64,000 bases of DNA, from contig NZ_JAPQER010000002.1 in the NCBI RefSeq assembly GCF_026735135.1, positions 434,001-498,000 on the forward strand, written 5' to 3'. This document shows, in pieces, positions 8,368-15,005 of this stretch. The position numbers and the translations under genes are program-made. Under the pieces are notes generated by a model that worked only from the letters and a program-made list of their open reading frames with translations, had not been told where the DNA came from and searched no databases. The stretch comes from Clostridium aestuarii. GTDB lineage: Bacteria; Bacillota; Clostridia; Clostridiales; Clostridiaceae. How positions within the stretch are numbered: the stretch's first letter is position 1; the number at the start of each line of letters is the position of its first letter.

Positions 8368-8910
8368 ATGAAAAAGATATTAGTAATTTTGGGGATTATA
8401 CTAACTGTGTTAATTTGTAGTTTATGTAAAATGTGGACAATAAGTGATAAAACTACTGATATATCGAATTATAGTAAATATTTTGGAAATCAGGGTGGGC
8501 ATAGCAATGATATATTCCCCAAAAGTATCCCAGATTCAGCAGAAATTGAAGATTTTTGTTATTATTACTATAATCCATTTGACCCAAATTTTGTATCATA
8601 TCTTGTATATAATTGCAATGATGAAGACTTTATTGAAGAAACAGAGAGATTGTCAAAGTTAAATTCCTCTAGAGATTATCTTATATATGGTGCAACAGGA
8701 TTTAATTATCCAGTAAGTGCAGTTTATGCTGACAGTTATAGTGGTTATATTTATGCTTTGGCTGATAAAGAAAATAACAGATTAATTTATGTGGAAATTA
8801 CTCTTTGTAATCATTTCAGTGATATAGACTATGAAAAGATAATTGACAAAGAACATCTTCCAATTAATTTCGATGCAAAATTCGATGTAAAACCAAGAAA
8901 TCTAACGTAA
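8368..8910 (+). CDS. Membrane-anchored or secreted protein of unknown function
   Basis: A 180-residue protein with one N-terminal hydrophobic segment (residues 3-20, KILVILGIILTVLICSLC) after a short basic start. This is a signal anchor, or a signal peptide with a Cys that does not form a clear lipobox. The rest is acidic and Tyr-rich (FCYYYYNPFDPNF, VYADSYSGYIYALADKENNR), suggesting an extracellular domain. GGAAGTGG precedes ATG 8368. It stands alone on the plus strand between two hairpins of the AAAGTGC family. I do not recognise the family. Confidence 0.65.
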   Translation: MKKILVILGIILTVLICSLCKMWTISDKTTDISNYSKYFGNQGGHSNDIFPKSIPDSAEIEDFCYYYYNPFDPNFVSYLVYNCNDEDFIEETERLSKLNSSRDYLIYGATGFNYPVSAVYADSYSGYIYALADKENNRLIYVEITLCNHFSDIDYEKIIDKEHLPINFDAKFDVKPRNLT

Positions 8911-9161
8911 AAAAGCATGAAGAATTTATGAAAAAAGAAATGGAGAATTAAAAGTAATAAATTTGAAAATCTTTTAACATCAATATCAGATATTATATTT
9001 ATTTCAGCAACAAATATTTCTTTAGTTTGTTTTATATTTAGAATTGTTTATATTAAAAAAATATAATAAATGTCTGATCGTAACATTCTTAAATGACGAT
9101 ATAAAAAGCCAATATTAAAAGAAACAGAATACATAATAGTACAATATTATATCTTAACACT
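8911..9161 (+). other. Possible 3' relic after the orphan gene
   Basis: One plus-strand frame reads NKFENLLTSISDIIFISATN and then ISLVCFIFRIVYIKKI before a stop near 9066. This is a hydrophobic helix without a start codon, so it is probably a leftover of a membrane gene. The remainder is non-coding. Confidence 0.3.
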
Positions 9162-9189
9162 AAAAGTGCTAATCTAAATTAGCACTTTT
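9162..9189 (+). terminator. Terminator hairpin, AAAGTGC family copy 2
   Basis: Perfect 12-bp stem AAAAGTGCTAAT / ATTAGCACTTTT with CTAA loop and a T-tail. It shares ACTAAAAGTGCTAA with the copies at 10389 and 14318. Confidence 0.85.
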
Positions 9190-9217
9190 TACATATGTAC
9201 CTTTATACATTTTAAAT

Positions 9218-9370
9218 ATGCATCTTAAAAATGTTGATATTGTTATTTTTAATTTAGAGTATAAGTATTATATGCAATTGATTAAGAGAAAATTAGATGA
9301 CTATACAAAAACATATTTATTGGATACAATAGATGTGAAATTACTTATGATGAGGAGTCTTATAATATGA
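9218..9370 (+). CDS. Short open frame upstream of dus, possibly a relic
   Basis: A 50-codon frame MHLKNVDIVIFNLEYKYYMQ...LLDTIDVKLLMMRSLII that ends in ATGA overlapping the dus start. It lacks a clear ribosome binding site. The charged C-terminal half could be the end of a regulator, but no family is recognised. Confidence 0.25.
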   Translation: MHLKNVDIVIFNLEYKYYMQLIKRKLDDYTKTYLLDTIDVKLLMMRSLII

Positions 9371-10323
9371 AATACTATTTTGCACCGTTAGAAGGTATTA
9401 CTGGATATATATATAGAAATGCATATCAAACTTTTTTTGGACAAATTGACAAATATTTTACACCCTTTATCTCACCAACGAGTAATAAGGGCTTTACTTC
9501 AAGAGAATTAAATGATATATTACCCGAACACAATCAAGGACTGTCTGTGGTTCCTCAAATACTTACAAATAATGCTGAGCATTTCATTCGTACGGTGAAC
9601 GAGTTAACTAAGTTTGGTTATAATGAGATCAATTTAAACTTGGGCTGTCCATCTGGTACAGTCGTTGCGAAACATAAAGGTTCAGGATTTCTTGCACAAA
9701 GAGAACAGCTGAATGAATTTTTAGAGGATATATTTTCAAAGTCATCAACGAAGATTTCCATAAAGATAAGAATTGGAAAGGATTCCCCAGATGAATTTTA
9801 TGAGCTGATTGAAATCTTTAACAAGTATCCTCTGGAGGAGATTATCATTCATCCAAGAATACAAACAGATTTTTACAAGAACAAGCCGAATATGGAGGTA
9901 TTTAAAGATGCATTAGCATTAAGTAAAAATCCTGTTTGCTATAATGGTGACATTTTTAATGGGTCGGACTATAGGAAATTGGCAGAAATGTATCCAAGTT
10001 TAGGTGCAGTAATGCTAGGCCGAGGCCTTATTGCAAATCCAGCATTAATCGGAGAAATTAAGAATAATCATATCATAGATAAGAAGGTAATGAAGGCATT
10101 TCACGATACAGTTTATGCAGGATATCAGAAAATCCTTTCTGGAGATAGAAATGTATTATTTAAAATGAAAGAATTTTGGTTTTATATGATACACTTGTTT
10201 GCAGAGAGTGATAAATATGCTAAGAAAATAAGAAAGACAGTTAGATTATGCGATTATGAGGCAGTTATATCGAGGCTATTTCAAGAACTTGATATAGAAG
10301 AACCACTTTTACGCGGATTTTAA
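9367..10323 (+). CDS. tRNA-dihydrouridine synthase family protein
   Basis: FMN- and NAD(P)H-dependent TIM-barrel enzyme that reduces uridine to dihydrouridine in tRNA. The 318 residues start MKYYFAPLEGITGYIYRNAY. The key stretch INLNLGCPSGTVVAKHKGSG holds the catalytic Cys94. Further FMN-site motifs are ISIKIRIG, EIIIHPR, VCYNGDIF and AVMLGRGLIANP. ATG 9367 follows GAGGAG. It stands alone in the accessory island instead of in a housekeeping operon, and ends at an AAAGTGC-family hairpin. Which uridine it modifies cannot be told from sequence. Confidence 0.9.
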   Translation: MKYYFAPLEGITGYIYRNAYQTFFGQIDKYFTPFISPTSNKGFTSRELNDILPEHNQGLSVVPQILTNNAEHFIRTVNELTKFGYNEINLNLGCPSGTVVAKHKGSGFLAQREQLNEFLEDIFSKSSTKISIKIRIGKDSPDEFYELIEIFNKYPLEEIIIHPRIQTDFYKNKPNMEVFKDALALSKNPVCYNGDIFNGSDYRKLAEMYPSLGAVMLGRGLIANPALIGEIKNNHIIDKKVMKAFHDTVYAGYQKILSGDRNVLFKMKEFWFYMIHLFAESDKYAKKIRKTVRLCDYEAVISRLFQELDIEEPLLRGF

Positions 10324-10388
10324 TATTATTATATTGATACAAAAATAATATATTATTTTACAAAAAGATTATGATTAGATACAATACT

Positions 10389-10417
10389 AAAAGTGCTAAC
10401 TTAACGTTAGCACTTTT
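10389..10417 (+). terminator. Terminator hairpin, AAAGTGC family copy 3
   Basis: Perfect 12-bp stem AAAAGTGCTAAC / GTTAGCACTTTT with a 5-base loop, 65 bases past the dus stop. Confidence 0.85.
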
Positions 10418-10685
10418 CATTTTTCAATTAAAATTACCATATAGTACTTATTTAAAATAAATTAGTCTCCCATTACCTCTTTCTCAGAATTTTATTAAAT
10501 AACTATTATACTCATAGCTTTTTTCTATGTAAAATCTTAAAAATATTTTTTTATATATTTAAAAATTTACCTATTAGGATTGTACTAATTATTGAACTTA
10601 TGTTCGTATTTGGTAAAAAGGTAGTAATAATAAATGGATAAGTTATTTTCCAATAAAATCATATCTGTGAACAGAGCAAACCCAA
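10418..10685. other. Spacer before recombinase relic
   Basis: No gene is supported. A short ATG frame at about 10634 (MDKLFSNKIISVNRANPTSI) ends just before the recombinase relic and has no ribosome binding site. Confidence 0.4.
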
Positions 10686-11574
10686 CAAGTATTTAAATAT
10701 ATAAGAGTAAGTTCCGAAGATTAAGCTGAAAGAGGTACAATAGAAAATCAAATAGAGTTCGCATATAAATACTGTGATTTACACCAACTAGAGCTTTTAA
10801 AATTGTATAAGGATGATGGTATTAATGGTACTATTCCTTTGGAGCAAAGAACTTCAGGAAAGCAACTAATTGAGGATGCCAAAGAAAAGAAATTTGATAC
10901 TCTTCTAATTTATAAATTAGATAGATTAGGAAGATCAGCAAGAATAACTTTAAACAGTATACATATGTTAGAGGAATAATTCCTTATGGATATTATGTTG
11001 ATGAAAATAAACATTTACAAATAAATGATAAAAAAATGCCTAAAAATAATATGAGTGAATGTGATATTGTAAGACTAATTTTTGATATGGTAGCCAATAA
11101 AGGCTATAGCACTATAAAACTTGCTGATTATTTAAATGCAATTAGAATACCAACTCATTATAGTAAAGATCATAGAGGTAATACAGCTAATATATGGCGA
11201 CCTAATAACATAGGAAGAATGATAAAGAATAAAACTTATATGGGTATACATATATATGGAAAGCGCTCTAAAAAGCAACGTGAGCTTATAGAACGACAAG
11301 TTCCAGCTATAATTGATGAGGATACTTGGAATAGAGCTCAACAAACTCTTAAAAATAATCAACTTGATGCTACAAAAAATGCTTAAAAAAATTATCTGTT
11401 AAGAGGATTAATTAAATGTGGTGAATGTGGTATGACTTATCACGGAGTTAGCTATGGATAATATAAAAAAGTTTTAGAATCAAACTACAAAACAAATTAA
11501 CTTTTGAAGATAAGCGAAAAATAATTAAAAGCCTAGTTAAAAAGGTTATTATACACACAAAACATATCTATTAA
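10686..11574 (+). pseudogene. Large serine recombinase (phage integrase type), degenerate
   Basis: Pieces of a serine recombinase appear in order. The catalytic-domain start is QVFKYIRVSSED with the nucleophile Ser, followed by an in-frame TAA at 10722 where a Gln codon is expected. Then come AERGTIENQIEFA...IYKLDRLGRSARITLNSIHM. A deletion and frame change lead to GIIPYGYYVDENKHLQINDK and the recombinase domain (116 codons to about 11386). A further frame has the zinc-ribbon NYLLRGLIKCGECGMTYHG, and the last piece is KLTFEDKRKIIKSLVKKVII ending in TAA at 11574. It is non-functional. It marks the integrase end of a former integrated element. Confidence 0.92.
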
Positions 11575-11612
11575 AAAAAGCACTTCATTATGTGCAAGAG
11601 AAATTTCTCCTG
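11572..11612. repeat. 41-bp relic of comM (putative attachment-site scar)
   Basis: These 41 bases match comM positions 2822-2862 at 37 of 41 positions in the same orientation. The block GCAAGAGAAATTTCTCCTG is identical. In comM it encodes GEISLAHNGVLFL of the Walker B region. The match begins at the stop codon of the recombinase relic, where an integrase-adjacent att site is expected. It contains the palindrome AGGAGAAATTTCTCCT only in the comM copy context; here it ends ...CTCCTG. Confidence 0.75.
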
Positions 11613-11707
11613 AAATTTTATTTTTCATCTCTTTTTTTATTGATTTTATATATTTGATATAGTTAAAATTTTTTTATTGTGTAATTTGAGTTTACTTTTT
11701 TATTACT

Positions 11708-11729
11708 TTACATAATTAATTTTATGTAA
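11708..11729. repeat. 22-bp dyad, copy 1
   Basis: TTACATAA / TTATGTAA arms around ATTAATTTTA-type spacer. It differs at one position from the dyad at 14490-14511. Confidence 0.6.
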
Positions 11730-11805
11730 TCTAGTAATGCACTATAACTCTAATATTTACAGCATATAAATCAAATTATTAGTTTGATTTGGACCGCTAA
11801 AACCC

Positions 11806-11946
11806 TTATGGTATATAAAATTCTGTAGTAGCTGAAGGCTTTATTTCAAAATTACTAGGTACTATTAAACAATAATGACACTTGGAGTATGACCATATGG
11901 ATTTTTTATCTTCCCATTTTTGACTCTCAGTATTATAGTCTGCCAT
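11806..11946 (-). pseudogene. Possible 3' relic of an unknown gene with a CxxC motif
   Basis: A 46-codon frame MADYNTESQKWEDKKSIWSY...KCHYCLIVPSNFEIKPS ending EFYIP. It has no ribosome binding site, and upstream sequence in another frame (NFRYFVKEYEQKHG) looks like a further piece. I read it as an eroded gene end and assign no function. Confidence 0.3.
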
Positions 11947-11954
11947 GTGCCATG

Positions 11955-11985
11955 GCTATACCGTATGATAACATCATAGTATAGC
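11955..11985. repeat. Bulged inverted repeat
   Basis: GCTATA-C-CG-TATGAT, loop AAC, ATCATA-G-TATAGC: 12 paired bases with a small bulge and no T-tail. Role unknown. Confidence 0.4.
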
Positions 11986-12184
11986 ATTTTAGACAATCCT
12001 AACCATGTTTCTGTTCATATTCTTTTACAAAATACCTGAAATTTTTAATATGAAAAGAAATATTTCTGTTTAGTAATCAAGTTGATTTATGCCAAACAAA
12101 ATTTTAGGTTTCTTAACTATTCTTTTATTTACCAGTATATTAACTTCTACACTACACATAATATAACCAGAGAGGTGATTAGCA

Positions 12185-12232
12185 ATGGATATAGATTGTA
12201 ACAATAATTATTTAAGGTTAGACCTAAAATAA
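12185..12232 (+). CDS. Candidate 15-residue small peptide gene
   Basis: Frame MDIDCNNNYLRLDLK has an excellent ribosome binding site (AGAGAGGTGATT, ATG 4 bases on). A 12-bp terminator follows 33 bases after the stop, so it looks like a complete tiny transcription unit. It could equally be the start of a deleted gene. No family is known to me. Confidence 0.35.
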   Translation: MDIDCNNNYLRLDLK

Positions 12233-12264
12233 TGTTAAAGTCTCCATACGTTCACTAATCTTTT

Positions 12265-12300
12265 GTCAGGGAGTAATATTACTTCCTGACTTTTAAATAT
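12265..12300 (+). terminator. Strong terminator after the 15-codon frame
   Basis: GTCAGGGAGTAA / TTACTTCCTGAC, 12 bp with one G-T pair and a 2-base loop, followed by a T-rich tail. It also abuts a minus-strand 30-codon frame. Confidence 0.8.
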
Positions 12301-12303
12301 TTT

Positions 12304-12396
12304 TTATTTTGAAAGATATCTATCCTTCAAAATAGGTTTTAAAACTATATTTGCTTTTCTCTCAATACCCAGTATTATTAATAATGTTTCTGCCAT
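12304..12396 (-). CDS. Candidate 30-residue small protein
   Basis: Frame MAETLLIILGIERKANIVLK...DRYLSK. AAAAGGAGAA precedes ATG 12396 at good spacing. The N-terminal half is hydrophobic and the tail basic. It may be a genuine small protein or the head of a deleted gene. It converges on the terminator at 12265-12300. Confidence 0.35.
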   Translation of the reverse strand: MAETLLIILGIERKANIVLKPILKDRYLSK

Positions 12397-12614
12397 AAGT
12401 TCTCCTTTTCTGTATAATTTATTTCGCTTTATGTTGCTGTTATGTCTTAACTGTTTTTTAAATATTAGCTTTTTATATCGTTATTTAAGAAAATTACCAG
12501 CTACTTATATACTATTTCGAATTCCTCATACATTACTAACATATCTTCTCTAAATTCCATATAATGCCTTATAAATAACTAAATATTCACCTATTTCAGT
12601 ATGTTGAACTATAT
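12397..12614. other. No gene seen
   Basis: AT-rich sequence between two small minus-strand frames, with no hairpin or supported frame. Confidence 0.4.
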
Positions 12615-12737
12615 CTAGCAATAGTTACAAATCACCTTATTAACTATATCTTTATCTTGTCTGAAAGTAAATAAAGCAGCAGCTAATATAGCTACTACTA
12701 AAATAGGAAATGCATATTCAAATTTGATTTTGATCAT
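12615..12737 (-). CDS. 40-residue membrane protein, holin candidate
   Basis: Frame MIKIKFEYAFPILVVAILAA continues ALFTFRQDKDIVNKVICNYC and ends at 12615. It has one transmembrane helix (about residues 8-24) with basic flanks. Its ATG overlaps the glucosaminidase stop (TAATG), implying translational coupling. The AAAGG ribosome binding site lies within the upstream gene. A single-helix partner directly after an endolysin suggests a holin or pinholin, but this rests on position and topology only. Confidence 0.5.
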   Translation of the reverse strand: MIKIKFEYAFPILVVAILAAALFTFRQDKDIVNKVICNYC

Positions 12738-13516
12738 TAATATTCGCCTTTCATTAATTTTTCTAAAAGTTCATATTTTTCTTTAGTTTTTCTTCCATAA
12801 ATTCCATCTACTTTAAGTGGTTTTCTAGTATTTGATATTATATTGAACCATTTTTGAAAATTAGTATTCCAATATTTTTGTTTTTCTTTAGTTATTCCAT
12901 GATATTTACCTTCTAATAATTTACCTAATAGCAAATATTTTTGTTTGGCTTTTACTCCATAAACCCCATTTATTAATAATACATCTCTACTTTGAGATAT
13001 TTTATTGAAAAACTTTTGAAAAGCTTTTGTCCAAAGCTTCTGATATCCTTTTTCTTCTATAACATCATATTTGTACAACTTATATCTTTTTACTATAGCA
13101 ATAATCTGTTTAGAATAGTTAGGGTCTGTAGCATATCCTGCACGTTGTAAAGCTTCTGCTTGTCCTCTATAATTCTGTGTATTGAAAAACCCATGCCTCT
13201 TATATCTTCTATTTTTGACTAAGAATAAGGCATGATCCTCTATGCTTTCTGCATAACTGTTATATTTTCTAAACTTAGCATTTATCCTAATTTTCTTACC
13301 TCTGCTCCATTCTGTAGTAGGCATTATTACATAAATTTTTGAACTAAAAGCTTTTATGCCAAATAGATTTTTAGCTTTAGTACTTAATCCACTTCTACCC
13401 CATGACGACTCCAAAATAGCTTGTGCAATTGTAATGCTTGCTAAAACTCCATGTTTTTTCATTGAAGCAATAGCTCCACTTTTAATTGAATTAATAAATC
13501 TAATTTGATATCCCAT
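12737..13516 (-). CDS. Phage-type N-acetylglucosaminidase endolysin
   Basis: A 259-residue peptidoglycan hydrolase. Residues about 5-150 form a glucosaminidase domain with the GVLASITIAQAILESSWGRS stretch holding the catalytic Glu36, followed by NLFGIKAF and the YATDPNYSKQIIAIVKRYKL end. Two C-terminal repeats of about 50 residues (ending INGVYGVKAKQKYLLLGKLL and VDGIYGRKTKEKYELLEKLM) resemble peptidoglycan-binding repeats. There is no signal peptide, so export would need a holin. AAGGGGGGA precedes ATG 13516. It is the only intact lytic enzyme in the island and is homologous to the broken copy at 5103-5786. Confidence 0.85.
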   Translation of the reverse strand: MGYQIRFINSIKSGAIASMKKHGVLASITIAQAILESSWGRSGLSTKAKNLFGIKAFSSKIYVIMPTTEWSRGKKIRINAKFRKYNSYAESIEDHALFLVKNRRYKRHGFFNTQNYRGQAEALQRAGYATDPNYSKQIIAIVKRYKLYKYDVIEEKGYQKLWTKAFQKFFNKISQSRDVLLINGVYGVKAKQKYLLLGKLLEGKYHGITKEKQKYWNTNFQKWFNIISNTRKPLKVDGIYGRKTKEKYELLEKLMKGEY

Positions 13517-13542
13517 AAAATCCCCCCTTCTACTTAAATATT

Positions 13543-13685
13543 CTATGTTGAATTACATAAAATATGAAATAAATAAGAAAATCTCTCTATCACTCTTTTA
13601 AAAGCTCCTGTTATTTGACATGCATATACTGGCGATGCAAATATAATCCCATCTGCTTTTATAAGTGAATGACAAGGACAGTAAA
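13543..13685 (-). pseudogene. Flavodoxin-family NAD(P)H oxidoreductase fragment
   Basis: Minus-strand frame CHSLIKADGIIFASPVYACQ...TGAFKRVIERFSYLF. This is the signature of the flavodoxin-like FMN reductase fold (ADGIIF.SPVY...K..IDR). Both ends are missing; the frame ends HILCNST at 13543. It is evidence of a deleted gene. Confidence 0.7.
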
Positions 13686-13820
13686 TCATTTGTGAGAACA
13701 CCCACTTATCGAGAGATAGGTATCAAAATCAGAGTAGCAGTATTTTGGATTTACAAATTTATTATTTGAAAAGTAAATATACATGTTATTAAGAATGGTA
13801 GAAATACCTCTCTTTTTCAT
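13686..13820 (-). other. 44-codon frame, probable relic
   Basis: MKKRGISTILNNMYIYFSNN ... FDTYLSISGCSHK with AGGGG upstream of ATG 13820. It immediately precedes the flavodoxin fragment and may be the scrambled start of the same locus. No family recognised. Confidence 0.25.
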
Positions 13821-13933
13821 TTGTCTATCCCCTATCTCTTTTTCTAACTCAACTGATATAATATATAAAAGTAGTCTATGATATAATTGTAAAATACTGT
13901 AAAATTATTGAACTTTAAAGTGAGGATTTAATA

Positions 13934-14290
13934 TTGAAATCAAAAGCATGGAAACTATTGTTGATAGCAGCCATTTGTTTTTCATTTACAGGTATAATGA
14001 GTTTAATTGAAAAAAAGAATCATATGGCAATTCTATATCTATCGTTAGCAGTAGCATATTTTATTTTAAGTATAACTAATTATAAAGCTATTAATAAATC
14101 TAATGAAATTAGATTGTCTGATACAGAATTACAAAATATGAATATTGAATTAACAAAACTAATTATAGACGGAAAAGAAATTAAAGCAATAAAAAGATAT
14201 AGACTTGATACTGGAGTTGGATTAAAAGAAGGCAAGGACTATATTGATTCATTGAGTGAAAAAATCCAAATAAATAAATTTACAAAATGA
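13934..14290 (+). CDS. Membrane protein with L7/L12-like C-terminal domain
   Basis: A 118-residue protein starting at TTG 13934, with TGAGGA 7 bases upstream. Two transmembrane helices (about 7-24 and 32-48) are followed by a cytosolic part. The last 45 residues (LTKLIIDGKEIKAIKRYRLD, TGVGLKEGKDYID) match the ribosomal protein L7/L12 C-terminal fold (k..aIK..r..tG.gLkeakd.vd). That fold also occurs in many small bacterial proteins unrelated to the ribosome. It stands alone and is followed by an AAAGTGC-family hairpin. The function is unknown. Confidence 0.65.
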   Translation: MKSKAWKLLLIAAICFSFTGIMSLIEKKNHMAILYLSLAVAYFILSITNYKAINKSNEIRLSDTELQNMNIELTKLIIDGKEIKAIKRYRLDTGVGLKEGKDYIDSLSEKIQINKFTK

Positions 14291-14317
14291 ACAAGCAGCA
14301 TATTAATTTTTAATACT

Positions 14318-14345
14318 AAAAGTGCTAATATAGTTTAGTACTTTT
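14318..14345 (+). terminator. Terminator hairpin, AAAGTGC family copy 4
   Basis: AAAAGTGCTAA / TTAGTACTTTT with one G-T pair, T-tail, 27 bases after the stop of the L7/L12-like gene. Confidence 0.8.
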
Positions 14346-14489
14346 TATTTATATTACTTCCTGCATTACTCTAATCCCCTACTTTTAAGTATTTAACATT
14401 TTATTCCAACTCACAATTTTAAGTTTTATTTTTTAACTTTTTGTTACATAATGTTTAAATTAAAATTTAAGTTTACATTTATGTTTATT

Positions 14490-14511
14490 TTACATAATTA
14501 TTTTTATGTAA
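14490..14511. repeat. 22-bp dyad, copy 2
   Basis: TTACATAATTATTTTTATGTAA within a longer symmetric block (ATTTTACATAA / TTATGTAAAAT), about 86 bases before yraN. One base differs from 11708-11729. Confidence 0.6.
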
Positions 14512-14596
14512 AATAAAATACAGATTATAAAATATATTTTAGGCAATACTTAAAATTATATTAATTTTAACAACTGAAAATTTGAGGAGGTATCTA

Positions 14597-14968
14597 ATGA
14601 AAATTTTTAATGTATCTATTGGTTCATACGGCGAAAATTTAGCCGAAAATCATCTAAAAAGTTTAGGATATAAAATTATCGATAGAAATTTTACATGTAA
14701 AATAGCCGAAATTGATTTAATAGCTATAGATTTAAAAACTAACTACATAAGTTTTGTAGAAGTAAAAAGTAGATATTCTTCTTCCTACGGATATCCATGC
14801 GAAGCGGTTACTACTAAAAAAATTATAAAAATACGTAAAGCAGCTCAACTTTATATAATGAAAAACAAGTTATTTAATAATTATAATTTTAGATTTGATG
14901 TTATCGAGGTGTTCCTTAATCATAATAACAATAATTATTCTATAAATTTTATTAAAAATGCTTTTTAA
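14597..14968 (+). CDS. yraN: UPF0102 family endonuclease-like protein YraN
   Basis: A 123-residue member of UPF0102, a small restriction-endonuclease-fold family of uncertain function, usually beside rnhB and comM. The motifs are GENLAENHLKSLGYKIIDRN, the acidic IAEIDLIAID and FVEVKSR (the D...ExK nuclease core). I choose ATG 14597 because GGAGG lies 7 bases upstream; the TTG at 14582 is within the ribosome binding site region. It converges with rnhB over a shared terminator and is the first core gene to the right of the island. Confidence 0.9.
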   Translation: MKIFNVSIGSYGENLAENHLKSLGYKIIDRNFTCKIAEIDLIAIDLKTNYISFVEVKSRYSSSYGYPCEAVTTKKIIKIRKAAQLYIMKNKLFNNYNFRFDVIEVFLNHNNNNYSINFIKNAF

Positions 14969-15005
14969 CCAAAAAAGCAGCTAATAAATAGCTGTTTTTT
15001 TGGTT
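14967..15005. terminator. Bidirectional terminator between yraN and rnhB
   Basis: A 17-bp stem AACCAAAAAAGCAGCTA / TAGCTGTTTTTTTGGTT with one G-T pair. It overlaps both stop codons and has T-tracts in both directions. Confidence 0.9.

Larger units (their letters stand above)
11613..12184. other. Mostly non-coding stretch in the island
   Basis: No intact gene of normal size. It holds the dyad at 11708, a possible 46-codon minus-strand frame (11806-11946) and a hairpin at 11955-11985. The pieces look like eroded coding sequence. Confidence 0.45.

Noticed and set aside
8444..8662. 72-codon frame inside the 180-residue orphan gene
   Set aside because: Different frame within a longer gene that has a good ribosome binding site and signal segment.
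11132..11362. 76-codon minus-strand frame
   Set aside because: Antisense to the recombinase-domain relic, which matches serine recombinases on the plus strand.
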